Source of the DNA: Minisyncoccota bacterium
Lineage (GTDB): Bacteria; Patescibacteriota; JACMRA01
Assembly (NCBI GenBank): GCA_014376695.1
Contig: JACMRA010000008.1
Location: 24,685-88,684 of the forward strand
Length of the DNA: 64,000 bases
Direction: 5' to 3'
This document shows positions 52,391 to 60,364 of this stretch, piece after piece. Each line of letters begins with the position of its first letter. Position 1 is the stretch's first letter. A model generated the notes under the pieces. The model saw only the letters and a list, made by a program, of their open reading frames with translations. It was not told the origin of the DNA and ran no database searches. The position numbers and the translations under genes are program-made.

Positions 52391-52530
52391 GAATTAGTTT
52401 TTGGAGGATATCTAAAAGCTTGTGTTATTCTTTTTAAATAGCTATCAAACTAATATCTAAATCGTTTTTAAAACCAAAAAGCCCAAAAGCCAAAATTTGT
52501 TCAATATAAGCTTTTTGGATGTGGTTATTT

Positions 52531-52559
52531 TGACAATTGATTTTATCTATAATATTAAT
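52531..52559 (+). promoter_or_regulatory. dnaN promoter
   Basis: TTGACA (52531-52536), 17 bp, TATTAA (52554-52559). The ATG follows at 52596. Confidence 0.5.
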
Positions 52560-52595
52560 ATAAGTAACTCACTCTAATTACTATAACTTATCCGT

Positions 52596-53777
52596 ATGTC
52601 AACGATTAATCTAAGTATCTTAACCAAGGAAATTCTCAAAAATATTCAGATTTGCAACCAAATTTCTCTAAAAAAATCTGATATTGACTTATTTACTAAC
52701 ACATTGGTTAGCGTTACGGGGGAGCAAATTACATTGTTTTCGTCTAATAATTCGGTTTTTTATATCGGAAAAATGAAATTAGCCAGCGAACTTCCAATTA
52801 CTAGCGAGCTAAAATTTTTGGTCAAAACAGACCAATTTAATAATATTCTTAATGTCATTAACGATGAATATGTTAATCTAATAATCGATACAGAAAAACT
52901 AACTTTGCAGCTTAAAGGCCTAAAAAGCAAGCACCAGCTCCGAATCTCCGTTGAAAATTTAGAAAATTTTATTATCCCTGCCCAAAACACCCAAAATCAG
53001 GTTGCCGAATTTTTGCTTACGGTTGACGAGCTAAATGAGACCAATAAATCAAGTTTAATTAGCGTTGGTAACCCAAAAAGTATGTATGACGCGCCATATC
53101 TGAATATTTGTTATACTCTCCGGCCTTCTGCTAGCCAATTAGTTATTGTGGCTACCGACCGTTACAGGATCACCCGAAATCAGCTTACCAAAGAATTTAC
53201 GAGCCTTAGCGATGAGGTTAAGAGTGCAGAATTTACCAATTTTTTGTTGCCGCCTAATTCGCTCAAGTTGGTCGCCAGCGCTGTAAATGATAAAAATATT
53301 AAGGTAAGGTTTGAGACTGAGTATAGTTTTTTTGAAATTGACGACAACCGAACTATTATCACTAGATATGGTGATGGTAAGTTCTCGGATTATGAGAAGA
53401 TTATACCCCAAAGCTTTAGCTGCTCTTTTAATATAAACACCGAAGAATTTCTCTCATCGCTCAAACAGGTTTATTGGTGTATAGCAAACGATGTAAAAAA
53501 GTCTGTCCAGATTCAGCTCAATCCGCTAGAAAATTCTCTTTCCCTCTCGGCTATCAATGTCAATGGAGAAGAATCTAGTGCGGAAATTAAACTCGAATCG
53601 TATCAAGGTAATAATGAAAGTTGGACTCAATTCTTCAACGCAGATTATCTAAAAGACTATCTTAGTACGATTAAAACCGACACATTCTTATGGGAATCCA
53701 ACCCAAACAAGCCGGTAATCCTGAGTCCAAAAGATCAAAAGAATTCTCAGTTTTACTTAGTTGGCGTCCTTAGATAG
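52596..53777 (+). CDS. dnaN: DNA polymerase III beta subunit (sliding clamp)
   Basis: 393 aa. The three-domain clamp is recognisable from spacing and from 'VIVATDRYRITRNQL' (family ATDg.RLa) and the C-terminal 'YLVGVLR' (family ...lvMPmr). Sequence conservation is low, but length and motifs fit. It tethers the polymerase to DNA. It stands alone, separated from rpmH-rnpA by 51 kb, with no dnaA or recF next to it. Its 3' end overlaps the convergent gene at 53757 by 21 bp. Confidence 0.87.
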   Translation: MSTINLSILTKEILKNIQICNQISLKKSDIDLFTNTLVSVTGEQITLFSSNNSVFYIGKMKLASELPITSELKFLVKTDQFNNILNVINDEYVNLIIDTEKLTLQLKGLKSKHQLRISVENLENFIIPAQNTQNQVAEFLLTVDELNETNKSSLISVGNPKSMYDAPYLNICYTLRPSASQLVIVATDRYRITRNQLTKEFTSLSDEVKSAEFTNFLLPPNSLKLVASAVNDKNIKVRFETEYSFFEIDDNRTIITRYGDGKFSDYEKIIPQSFSCSFNINTEEFLSSLKQVYWCIANDVKKSVQIQLNPLENSLSLSAINVNGEESSAEIKLESYQGNNESWTQFFNADYLKDYLSTIKTDTFLWESNPNKPVILSPKDQKNSQFYLVGVLR

Positions 53778-54596
53778 GTAAAAATTATCTAATTCCAAAA
53801 AATTGACCAAAGGTATAATTTCTACATTACTGGCTGTTCTTTCCAAATGCTGGATGTACGGGATGTCGATGTCTCGTTGCTCACCAGGGGCCAAATCACT
53901 AACCGCAAAATCCCCAACTCCAATAATACTGTCTTGCTTATCTCTCACCGTAAAAATTATATCCACATTCTTAATATTGACTTTGTCCCGATTTTTTAGC
54001 GTGAAACCGATATTCATATAATTAGTAAATGTTCTGAGGGTGTATTTTTCGTTAGAAACTACTATATCCGGTTTCTTGAATTTTTTTGACATTGGGTTAT
54101 AATAGATTGGAGTAGTTTGGTTATTGCGATTGATTATTAGACGATCCGCTCGCCCGTCGGGGCTTTTGTAGGTTATGTAGCGAGTATCGCCAGGTAAAAT
54201 ATAAGATGTCCTGGTTTCTTGGTTGATTGCAGCCCCATTTTTGTCAAGAACTTGTATATCGTAAACAAATGGATAAAAACCAATTTCTGGATTATCCTTG
54301 TTATTTATAGAAAAATACAATTCTTTCGAGCCATCTTTGAGCGGGACAACCTGCGTTGGGGAAATAATCAGAGGCTTTTCAACGATGAATTTGGGGATAA
54401 AAAAGCTAGCTGTATCCAAGCGACTGGGATTGGCAAATAACCTAAACCAAGTAGTGGAGGTAAAAATACCCAAAAAATAAATCGGTGCCAATAGGCAAAG
54501 CATGACCACCGTAAATATAATTATACTTCTTCTAACTCCTCCTTGGAACCAAATTGAAATATTCTCCAACTGTTTTTGTAAATTATCTGCAAACAT
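53757..54596 (-). CDS. Membrane-anchored beta-rich protein
   Basis: 279 aa. One TM helix (about 24-47) after a cytoplasmic N-terminus, then an extracytoplasmic region. Its second half ('YMNIGFTLKNRDKVNIKNVDIIFTVRD...GVGDFAVSDLAPGEQRDIDI') looks like an FxLYD-type immunoglobulin-like domain. Function unknown. It is convergent with dnaN. Confidence 0.6.
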   Translation of the reverse strand: MFADNLQKQLENISIWFQGGVRRSIIIFTVVMLCLLAPIYFLGIFTSTTWFRLFANPSRLDTASFFIPKFIVEKPLIISPTQVVPLKDGSKELYFSINNKDNPEIGFYPFVYDIQVLDKNGAAINQETRTSYILPGDTRYITYKSPDGRADRLIINRNNQTTPIYYNPMSKKFKKPDIVVSNEKYTLRTFTNYMNIGFTLKNRDKVNIKNVDIIFTVRDKQDSIIGVGDFAVSDLAPGEQRDIDIPYIQHLERTASNVEIIPLVNFLELDNFYLSKDAN

Positions 54597-54834
54597 ACAT
54601 ATTTATTCTAATATTGACAACAGCTGCCTTTTGCTGCACCGATGAATCAATCTTACAAGATAAGTTAGACTTGGGCAAGAATATATTGAAGCCACAAAAA
54701 ACCGCACTAATATCAAAAAAAGTTTGACAAACTAAAAATAATTTTTCAAGTTTTTATATATAAGCCCAAGAATCGTTAATCATCAGCCTTTCGACCAAAT
54801 TTTTATCCAACGCTTATTTCAAGATTATACTAAT

Positions 54835-55002
54835 ATGACAAAACAGAACTCGGCAATTCCTAAACCCCCTACTATATTTTTGATTAGTTTTTTTTATAGT
54901 ATTTTTGTTTTATTATTTTTTGTTAGCTTGTCTATTGTCACTCCAGTTAATAGCAAGTCACCAGTTAGTGTACAGGTTTCTAACAACTTCCTGACTAAAT
55001 AG
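54835..55002 (+). CDS. Small single-span membrane protein (55 aa)
   Basis: 55 codons: a polar start MTKQNSAIPKPP, one Phe-rich TM helix (about 13-36), and an outside Ser/Val/Asn-rich tail ending in NNFLTK. It lies 26 bp before the gene at 55029 in the same direction. The 430-bp gap 54597-55028 otherwise has no gene; a TTGACA occurs at 54724. Confidence 0.45.
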   Translation: MTKQNSAIPKPPTIFLISFFYSIFVLLFFVSLSIVTPVNSKSPVSVQVSNNFLTK

Positions 55003-55028
55003 TCCTGCTAGTTAGCTTTTACATCCAT

Positions 55029-55685
55029 ATGAACACCAAGATTTCTCCAAGTAGTACAATATCTGATAACCAAAGCATGAGCAAAATCATAATTGCCGAT
55101 ACGGAAACTACAACACTTCGCCTCGAAATAGTTGATTATGTCAAAACCCAATTAGAAATTACAGCTATCGCCAGTCCTGATTTTTTGGAATTCGAAAAAG
55201 ATATCGTCTTAACTGGGCTTTTGGAAGGCTTGGTCAAATTAAAAAACCGGGCTGATAATGACTCGAGCAAACGCGCCTCTCGGATTATTCTTGATATTAT
55301 AGAAGATCACTACGATATTTTAGCTTCCAAAAAAAACAAATATCTTAAGCTTCGCGATCTGAGTTGGGATAAAGTCTTTGGGATATTACCAGAGATAAAA
55401 ATACTACTAAAGCACAAACAAGTCCTACTTAATGATATTTTGATTTTTATTAACAAGGTCAAAGAGAAATGTCCACTTCCTTATCAATACTATTGGATAC
55501 TAAATACACGAGCAAAAGATCCGCGATCCAAACTAATTCCCGAAGAGATTTTTTTGCTTGATTATCTCCAAGACTACGATAAAGCCATAACCAAAAATAC
55601 CAAAGAACTCAAAAATCATTACCGTAGCGAATCTAGGCAAGGAATGTTCGGAATCCGAGCGGCTATTAAATCGGTAATTAAATAA
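55029..55685 (+). CDS. Helical protein of unknown function
   Basis: 218 aa, mostly charged helices, no TM segment or signal peptide. Start choice: ATG at 55029, or a second Met 16 residues later (MSKIIIADT). I recognise no motif. It is followed by a small membrane protein gene at 55775. Confidence 0.55.
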   Translation: MNTKISPSSTISDNQSMSKIIIADTETTTLRLEIVDYVKTQLEITAIASPDFLEFEKDIVLTGLLEGLVKLKNRADNDSSKRASRIILDIIEDHYDILASKKNKYLKLRDLSWDKVFGILPEIKILLKHKQVLLNDILIFINKVKEKCPLPYQYYWILNTRAKDPRSKLIPEEIFLLDYLQDYDKAITKNTKELKNHYRSESRQGMFGIRAAIKSVIK

Positions 55686-55774
55686 GTCAGAGGTCAGCCT
55701 TGCCAACAATCTCAATTTCAATTAGTTTGTGGTTACCATTTCCACCTGTTCAAAATAATTCCAATCTTTATATT

Positions 55775-56065
55775 ATGTCTGAAAAAAAAACTTTTTTCGC
55801 TGGCCAAGAAGAAGTCTTCGCCCGATTAGCAAGCCTGGTTATTAACTGTCTATTTTTTACTATATTTATCGTTGCCAAAGACTATATTACTCTACAATGG
55901 AAAGAGATGCTAATAGTTCTGGGGGTCTTTTGGATTCTGTACGAATTGGTGGCAATTTTGTTGTTTCAAATGTTTGTATTTTTCTCGAGTAATCGCAAAG
56001 TTGAGCAGGTAATCCCGGAAACAACCAAACCCATCGAGGACATTGACCAAAGCCCTAATCAATAA
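55775..56065 (+). CDS. Two-span membrane protein (96 aa)
   Basis: The ATG at 55775 (MSEKKTFFAGQEEVF) is preferred over an upstream TTG. TM helices near 17-37 and 46-70, then a charged tail ending IDQSPNQ. No family recognised. Its stop overlaps def by 11 bp, convergent. Confidence 0.55.
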   Translation: MSEKKTFFAGQEEVFARLASLVINCLFFTIFIVAKDYITLQWKEMLIVLGVFWILYELVAILLFQMFVFFSSNRKVEQVIPETTKPIEDIDQSPNQ

Positions 56066-56609
56066 TCGCATCTTCAAGGTTTGCCAAATCTTTTTTGGAC
56101 AATTTTTTGCCGCCAGCCTTGATGAATACCTTGCCCGATAAATGATCGTATTCGTGCTGAATAACTCTCGATAACCACCCCTTGGCTAGGAGTTTTTTGG
56201 ACTTTTGATAGACCGGCTTGGCGTCCTTGGTTATCACCTCTTTGAGATTTTTGATTGTATCGTACTCTAGTTGGATGATCTCAGATCTGACAATATCCCA
56301 GTATTCGCTCGGGAACGACAGACAGCCCTCAATCATTGAAACTTTATTTTGGCTATAAAAAGTAATCTTTGGATTAATTACAATAAAGTCAGACTCCTTG
56401 AGCTTCTTGGCAAGATCCTTATCTTGGCTTAATCGGACAATAAATAGCTGAAGGCTGGCTCCCACCTGAGGAGCCGCAAGACCTACGCCGATACCTTGCA
56501 CTGTTTGCCACATATTTTTGACCAAATCTAGATCGCTACTCGATAAGGGTAACTTTACGCTTTTGGCTATTTGAGTCAGTATCGGACTAGGATAAGTAAG
56601 GATTTTCAT
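56055..56609 (-). CDS. def: Peptide deformylase
   Basis: 184 aa. The three motifs are intact: GVGLAAPQ (41-48), EGCLS (94-98) with the metal Cys, and QHEYDHL (151-157) with both metal His and the catalytic Glu. It removes the formyl group from nascent N-terminal Met. fmt, the usual partner, is not adjacent. It starts 39 bp downstream of the transketolase gene in the same direction. Confidence 0.94.
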   Translation of the reverse strand: MKILTYPSPILTQIAKSVKLPLSSSDLDLVKNMWQTVQGIGVGLAAPQVGASLQLFIVRLSQDKDLAKKLKESDFIVINPKITFYSQNKVSMIEGCLSFPSEYWDIVRSEIIQLEYDTIKNLKEVITKDAKPVYQKSKKLLAKGWLSRVIQHEYDHLSGKVFIKAGGKKLSKKDLANLEDAIID

Positions 56610-56648
56610 AATTATACTAAGACTGGAGTTTGGCTCTTTGTCAACGAG

Positions 56649-57734
56649 TTAAAAAGTCTGTATAATCTCGCGAACCTTCTCAACTATACTATCTCTGTCA
56701 ATTTGAGCCATCTGCATTAGTTCAAGCGGCGTGCCACTGCGAGGAATTACATTAACTGCCAATGAATAGGTCGGCTTAATAGCTATTCCTGAGCTACAAA
56801 TTGCCTCGTAAATACCACCTTCAGGATAATGATCTTCAACTACCAAAATGCTATTAGATTTGGCATAGGCTCTTTGGAGGGTTTCGACGTCCATTGGCTT
56901 GACGGAATATAAGTCAACTAAATCTACATAAACCCCTTCTTGTTCGAGTAATAAAGAGGCTTGGTAGGCTTGATGGAGGGTAATCCCCGCACTAATTATA
57001 GTTATCAGGCTTAATTTATGACTAATTATTTGCTTACTGCCACCTATCTTGAACTCATGCGTATCGTTATAAAGATTAGGCAAATTTTCCCGGGTTACAC
57101 GCAAATAAGTAACAGAATTATATGTATTAACAGCAAGTTCAAGGAGTTTTTGGGCGGACGTATTGTCGCTGGGATAAAGAATTATACTGCCGCGTATGCA
57201 CCGAAAGAAACTTATATCCTCTAAGGCCATCTGGCTTGGCCCGTCCGCCCCTATTGAGATACCGCAATGTGTCCCAATTATTTTGATGTTAGACCGTGGA
57301 GCCGAATATTGAGACATTCTTATTTGGTCAGCTGCCCGTATCAAAAAAGCCCCGAATGTAACGGCCACAGGAATCTTGCCAGAGACACACAATCCTTGAG
57401 CCACGCTTATCATATTCTGCTCGGCGATATAACATTGGATAAACCGCTCCGGATACTCCACGTCAAAAAGACTTGTAAAGGTTGAATTAGAGACTTCACT
57501 GTCTAGAACTACCAGATCTGGATTCGCGGCTCCTAGGTCTACTAGTCTGCGCCCCACAGCTTCTCTAAGGGAGAAAACTTGGTTAATATTGTACACGCCG
57601 CCGCTTAAAATTGCGATTTGATTTCCAAGGCTAATTAGCCCACTACCTAATTGAATAATCTCGTCTTCTACCGAACTGTTCACCTCTGACTTACGTGAGT
57701 CCTCTGGATTTGCCTTGGTGTTATCAACCGCCAT
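56649..57734 (-). CDS. Transketolase C-terminal subunit (pyrimidine-binding and C domains)
   Basis: 361 aa from the ATG at 57734. GRRLVDLGAANPDLVVLDSE and 'FIQCYIAEQNMISVAQGL' (the Glu that activates thiamine) are the Pyr domain, then 'GTHCGISIGADGPSQMALED' and the C-terminal domain 'VEDHYPEGGIYEAI'. The N-terminal PP-binding half is a separate gene in split transketolases, but it is not beside this one. It would act in the non-oxidative pentose pathway. Confidence 0.85.
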   Translation of the reverse strand: MAVDNTKANPEDSRKSEVNSSVEDEIIQLGSGLISLGNQIAILSGGVYNINQVFSLREAVGRRLVDLGAANPDLVVLDSEVSNSTFTSLFDVEYPERFIQCYIAEQNMISVAQGLCVSGKIPVAVTFGAFLIRAADQIRMSQYSAPRSNIKIIGTHCGISIGADGPSQMALEDISFFRCIRGSIILYPSDNTSAQKLLELAVNTYNSVTYLRVTRENLPNLYNDTHEFKIGGSKQIISHKLSLITIISAGITLHQAYQASLLLEQEGVYVDLVDLYSVKPMDVETLQRAYAKSNSILVVEDHYPEGGIYEAICSSGIAIKPTYSLAVNVIPRSGTPLELMQMAQIDRDSIVEKVREIIQTF

Positions 57735-57763
57735 ATTAATCACATTTATATTAAAATAGTCTT

Positions 57764-58336
57764 TTATTTTTTGACCTCGGCCGGCCTGGGGGCTATTCCA
57801 AACTTAATTACCGGATAATAAAAACAAGCAATTGGAAGCAGTATCCACACCCAAGGTACCGCCGACCAAAAACTCTGAGTTACCACAGTACTTACAGTGT
57901 CGCCGTAAGTATTGGCATACCCGTTGGACGCTCGAATAAACCATTCTGGATAGCTCGTTGGCATCGGTACCAGTGTAAATACACTATTGATAGTAAAGAG
58001 GTAAAACCCAAGGACGGCGATGATAGTTACCCAAAATTCGAGATTCGAACCAGCTGGTTTGTCAATTTTGAGGCCTAGTGGCTTAATCAAAAAACTCCGA
58101 ATAATTAGCGTTATGAAAACCGTCACCATAAGTAAAACATTCCAAACCTGCCCTGGGGATATGTTGTAGTTAATAATCACACTCATTAGCGAAATAACCC
58201 ACTTAGCCAATAAAATTATTAAGGAGTCAAATAATCTAAAAAGGAATAAACTAAAAATGGTGGCCAGGTAAAATTCGGAGAGGTCGGGCTTTTTCCAGAC
58301 AAAGATATTTATCTGGCGAAGAAAATCCATAAACAT
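57764..58336 (-). CDS. Multi-span membrane protein of unknown function
   Basis: 190 aa with four or five TM helices (about 20-45, 62-82, 103-122, 155-178). It has no recognised motif. It starts the row leading to the transketolase half and def (29-bp gap). A second ATG 6 bp downstream is an alternative start. Confidence 0.55.
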   Translation of the reverse strand: MFMDFLRQINIFVWKKPDLSEFYLATIFSLFLFRLFDSLIILLAKWVISLMSVIINYNISPGQVWNVLLMVTVFITLIIRSFLIKPLGLKIDKPAGSNLEFWVTIIAVLGFYLFTINSVFTLVPMPTSYPEWFIRASNGYANTYGDTVSTVVTQSFWSAVPWVWILLPIACFYYPVIKFGIAPRPAEVKK

Positions 58337-58534
58337 AAATGAGAGGGTGGGAATTGTGTTTTTGTTAAATTGATAGTTCTATTTGTATAGATTATAATGA
58401 TTTGTGTCAAATATCAAGACAATAAACTTAGCTATCGAGTAATATGATTTGACAAATCTGTTAGTTTGAGTTTTTATTATAAATAATAGACAATCAGTAA
58501 TAGGCTTAGCTACTAAGAATTTTTAAAAGAATAT

Positions 58535-58885
58535 ATGTCAAGAGTTAAAGGAGCATTATCCGCCAGAAAACATCGTAATTACTTGCTCAAAAGAGCTAAG
58601 GGATACCTTAACGGTGCCAAAAATAAGTTTAGACTAGCCAAAGAGCGATTACTCAAGGCAGATTCTAACGCTTACAAAAGTCGAAGACTCCGCAAAAGAG
58701 AGTTCCGAGCACTATGGATCGCTCGTATTAACGGTGCACTAGACCAGATTAATTCTAGTTATAATTACAGCCGTTTTATGCATGCACTTAAGGTTAAGGA
58801 AGTTGAACTCAACCGAAAATCCCTCTCTGAGATGGCCATTAATAACATCGATGCTTTCAAAGATTTGGTAAATAGCTTAGCCTAA
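58535..58885 (+). CDS. rplT: 50S ribosomal protein L20
   Basis: 116 aa. MSRVKGALSARKHRNYLLKR then 'AKGYLNGAKNKFRLAKERLLKADSNAYKSRRLRKREFRALWIARIN' is the L20 signature. L20 starts 50S assembly. Its normal partners infC and rpmI are absent; rpmF follows after 48 bp. A TTGACA at 58449 with a TATTAT-like -10 precedes it. Confidence 0.94.
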   Translation: MSRVKGALSARKHRNYLLKRAKGYLNGAKNKFRLAKERLLKADSNAYKSRRLRKREFRALWIARINGALDQINSSYNYSRFMHALKVKEVELNRKSLSEMAINNIDAFKDLVNSLA

Positions 58886-58933
58886 GACTTGATTATTATC
58901 AGACAATTTATTCACCTTTAACCTAACATTATT

Positions 58934-59119
58934 ATGGGAACACCAAAAAAAAGACTAACCAAACGACGCCAAGGAAATCGACGAAGTCAAGGTCACGGCA
59001 AATTAACAGCCGTTTGCCTAGCTAGCTGTACAAACTGTAACACACGAGTAATGCCACATCAAGTATGTCATACCTGTGGACATTACCGAGGCAAAAAAAT
59101 CTTAGCTAAATTAATCTAA
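58934..59119 (+). CDS. rpmF: 50S ribosomal protein L32
   Basis: 61 aa. It starts MGTPKKRLTKRRQGNRRS (family: avPkrk.S.srrr.Rrs) and has a zinc finger CTNC...CHTCGHYRGK. Located between rplT and nusB; all three probably share a transcript. Confidence 0.92.
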   Translation: MGTPKKRLTKRRQGNRRSQGHGKLTAVCLASCTNCNTRVMPHQVCHTCGHYRGKKILAKLI

Positions 59120-59131
59120 GCTAGATAACTT

Positions 59132-59599
59132 ATGCTAACGACAAAAATCCGCTCACTATTATTTTTGGTAATTTACAATTATTTATATCAAGACAACTTT
59201 ATTGATTATGATACTAGTAGCGAAACCAATATAGTAGAGCGGATTAGTGATATTTACATAGATGCTAACTATTCTAAGACTCACCTCCAAGAAAAGCCAA
59301 GTTTTAGCACCGAGGAGATCGAAGAGCTAAAGGATTTCTTCAAGGAATTTAAGGTACTTATACCAACAATTCAGGTAGAGGCTCGTAAATATATCAACTG
59401 GGACAAAACCTCTTTTATATTACAGAGTATTTTAATGCTCTTATTGGCGGAGCTGCAGACTATAAGTAGTGGAGGTATTCAAGTCACCGCCGACCAAAAA
59501 AAACTTATTACCAGAAGTTATCTTAAGCTATGCCAGCAATACATTGATAATCAATCAGTTAGTTTGCTGCACGCTGTTCTGACCAAGGTTTTGGACTAA
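59132..59599 (+). CDS. nusB: NusB-like transcription antitermination factor
   Basis: 155 aa, all helical. The region 'EARKYINWDKTSFILQSILMLLLAELQTISSGGIQVTADQKKLITRSYLKL' aligns with the NusB core (..nW.ldRl...dr.iLrla.yEL.....ip..v.ineaveLak.y) and ends LLHAVLTKVLD (family: fvNgVLdki). It binds boxA RNA with S10. 12 bp after rpmF. Confidence 0.65.
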   Translation: MLTTKIRSLLFLVIYNYLYQDNFIDYDTSSETNIVERISDIYIDANYSKTHLQEKPSFSTEEIEELKDFFKEFKVLIPTIQVEARKYINWDKTSFILQSILMLLLAELQTISSGGIQVTADQKKLITRSYLKLCQQYIDNQSVSLLHAVLTKVLD

Positions 59600-59657
59600 G
59601 GTTTCTTGACAAAGATTTAATTTTTATTCTTACTATTAGAGTATTTGAAGGATATAT

Positions 59658-59732
59658 GCGGGATTGGTCTAGTGGTTATGACCTCAGTTTTCCAAACTGA
59701 TGAGAAGGGTCCGATTCCCTTATCCCGCTCCA
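59658..59732 (+). tRNA. tRNA-Gly (anticodon TCC)
   Basis: Acceptor GCGGGAT/ATCCCGC, anticodon stem TCAGT/ACTGA around TTTCCAA, T arm AAGGG-TCCGATT-CCCTT, discriminator T and encoded CCA. A TTGACA at 59606-59611 precedes it with a -10-like TACTAT 19 bp on. Confidence 0.93.
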
Positions 59733-59755
59733 AATCATTTATTATCCTTACATTT

Positions 59756-59830
59756 GGCGATGTAGCTCAGTGGTAGAGCAGTGGCCTGAAGAGCCTCGTG
59801 TCGTCAGTTCGATTCTGACCATCGCCACCA
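59756..59830 (+). tRNA. tRNA-Phe (anticodon GAA)
   Basis: Acceptor GGCGATG/CATCGCC, D arm GCTC/GAGC, anticodon loop CTGAAGA with a stem GTGGC/GCCTC that has one T-T mismatch, T arm GTCAG-TTCGATT-CTGAC, and encoded CCA. Probably co-transcribed with tRNA-Gly 23 bp upstream; a terminator follows. Confidence 0.9.
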
Positions 59831-59850
59831 GAATCAACATATTATCAATC

Positions 59851-59872
59851 TTGTCCTTCGGGACAATTTTTT
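59851..59872 (+). terminator. Terminator of the tRNA-Gly/tRNA-Phe transcript
   Basis: TTGTCC-TTCG-GGACAA stem with a UUCG tetraloop followed by six T. Confidence 0.9.
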
Positions 59873-60011
59873 GTTGCCAAAGTGACAATTGCTCATTCCT
59901 AAAAACCTAAGGCTATTGATAGGATTTGGATTGACTGGACTGTGATAATATCCTGTCTTTAGAACAAAAATAGTCCTAATTAGGACTAGAAGTGGATTTT
60001 TATATATCTAA

Positions 60012-60087
60012 TGGAGCCGTCAAACGGAATCGAACCGGCGACCTCTTCCTTACCATGGAAGTGCTCTACCAACTGAGCTATGACGGC
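60012..60087 (-). tRNA. tRNA-Thr (anticodon GGT)
   Basis: Minus strand: acceptor GCCGTCA/TGACGGC, D arm GCTC/GAGC, anticodon stem CTTCC/GGAAG around ATGGTAA, T arm with one mismatch, discriminator T and encoded CCA. Confidence 0.93.
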
Positions 60088-60104
60088 CTAAACTTATCAT
60101 CAAT

Positions 60105-60133
60105 ATATTAAATACAAGTCAGAATATTGTCAA
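60105..60133 (-). promoter_or_regulatory. tRNA-Thr promoter
   Basis: The minus strand reads TTGACA (60133-60128), 17 bp, TAATAT (60110-60105), leaving a leader of about 10-15 nt before the tRNA. Confidence 0.65.
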
Positions 60134-60364
60134 ATTGCTCAAATATGGCTAGTCGCTGAGGTAAGATTATGTCTATTTATTTAATGATTATATTTTTTTG
60201 GGGTATGTTGCTTCCTTAATTAAGTTTTATTTGTTAAGGCGATACGCTCCAAACGGGATGGATGAGATTAATTTGCCGATTTGTAAAAGATATGATATGC
60301 TCACTGCATTAGCATCCAGGATACATTGGTAAACTAAAACAAAAATTCAAACAAAAAATAAGGT

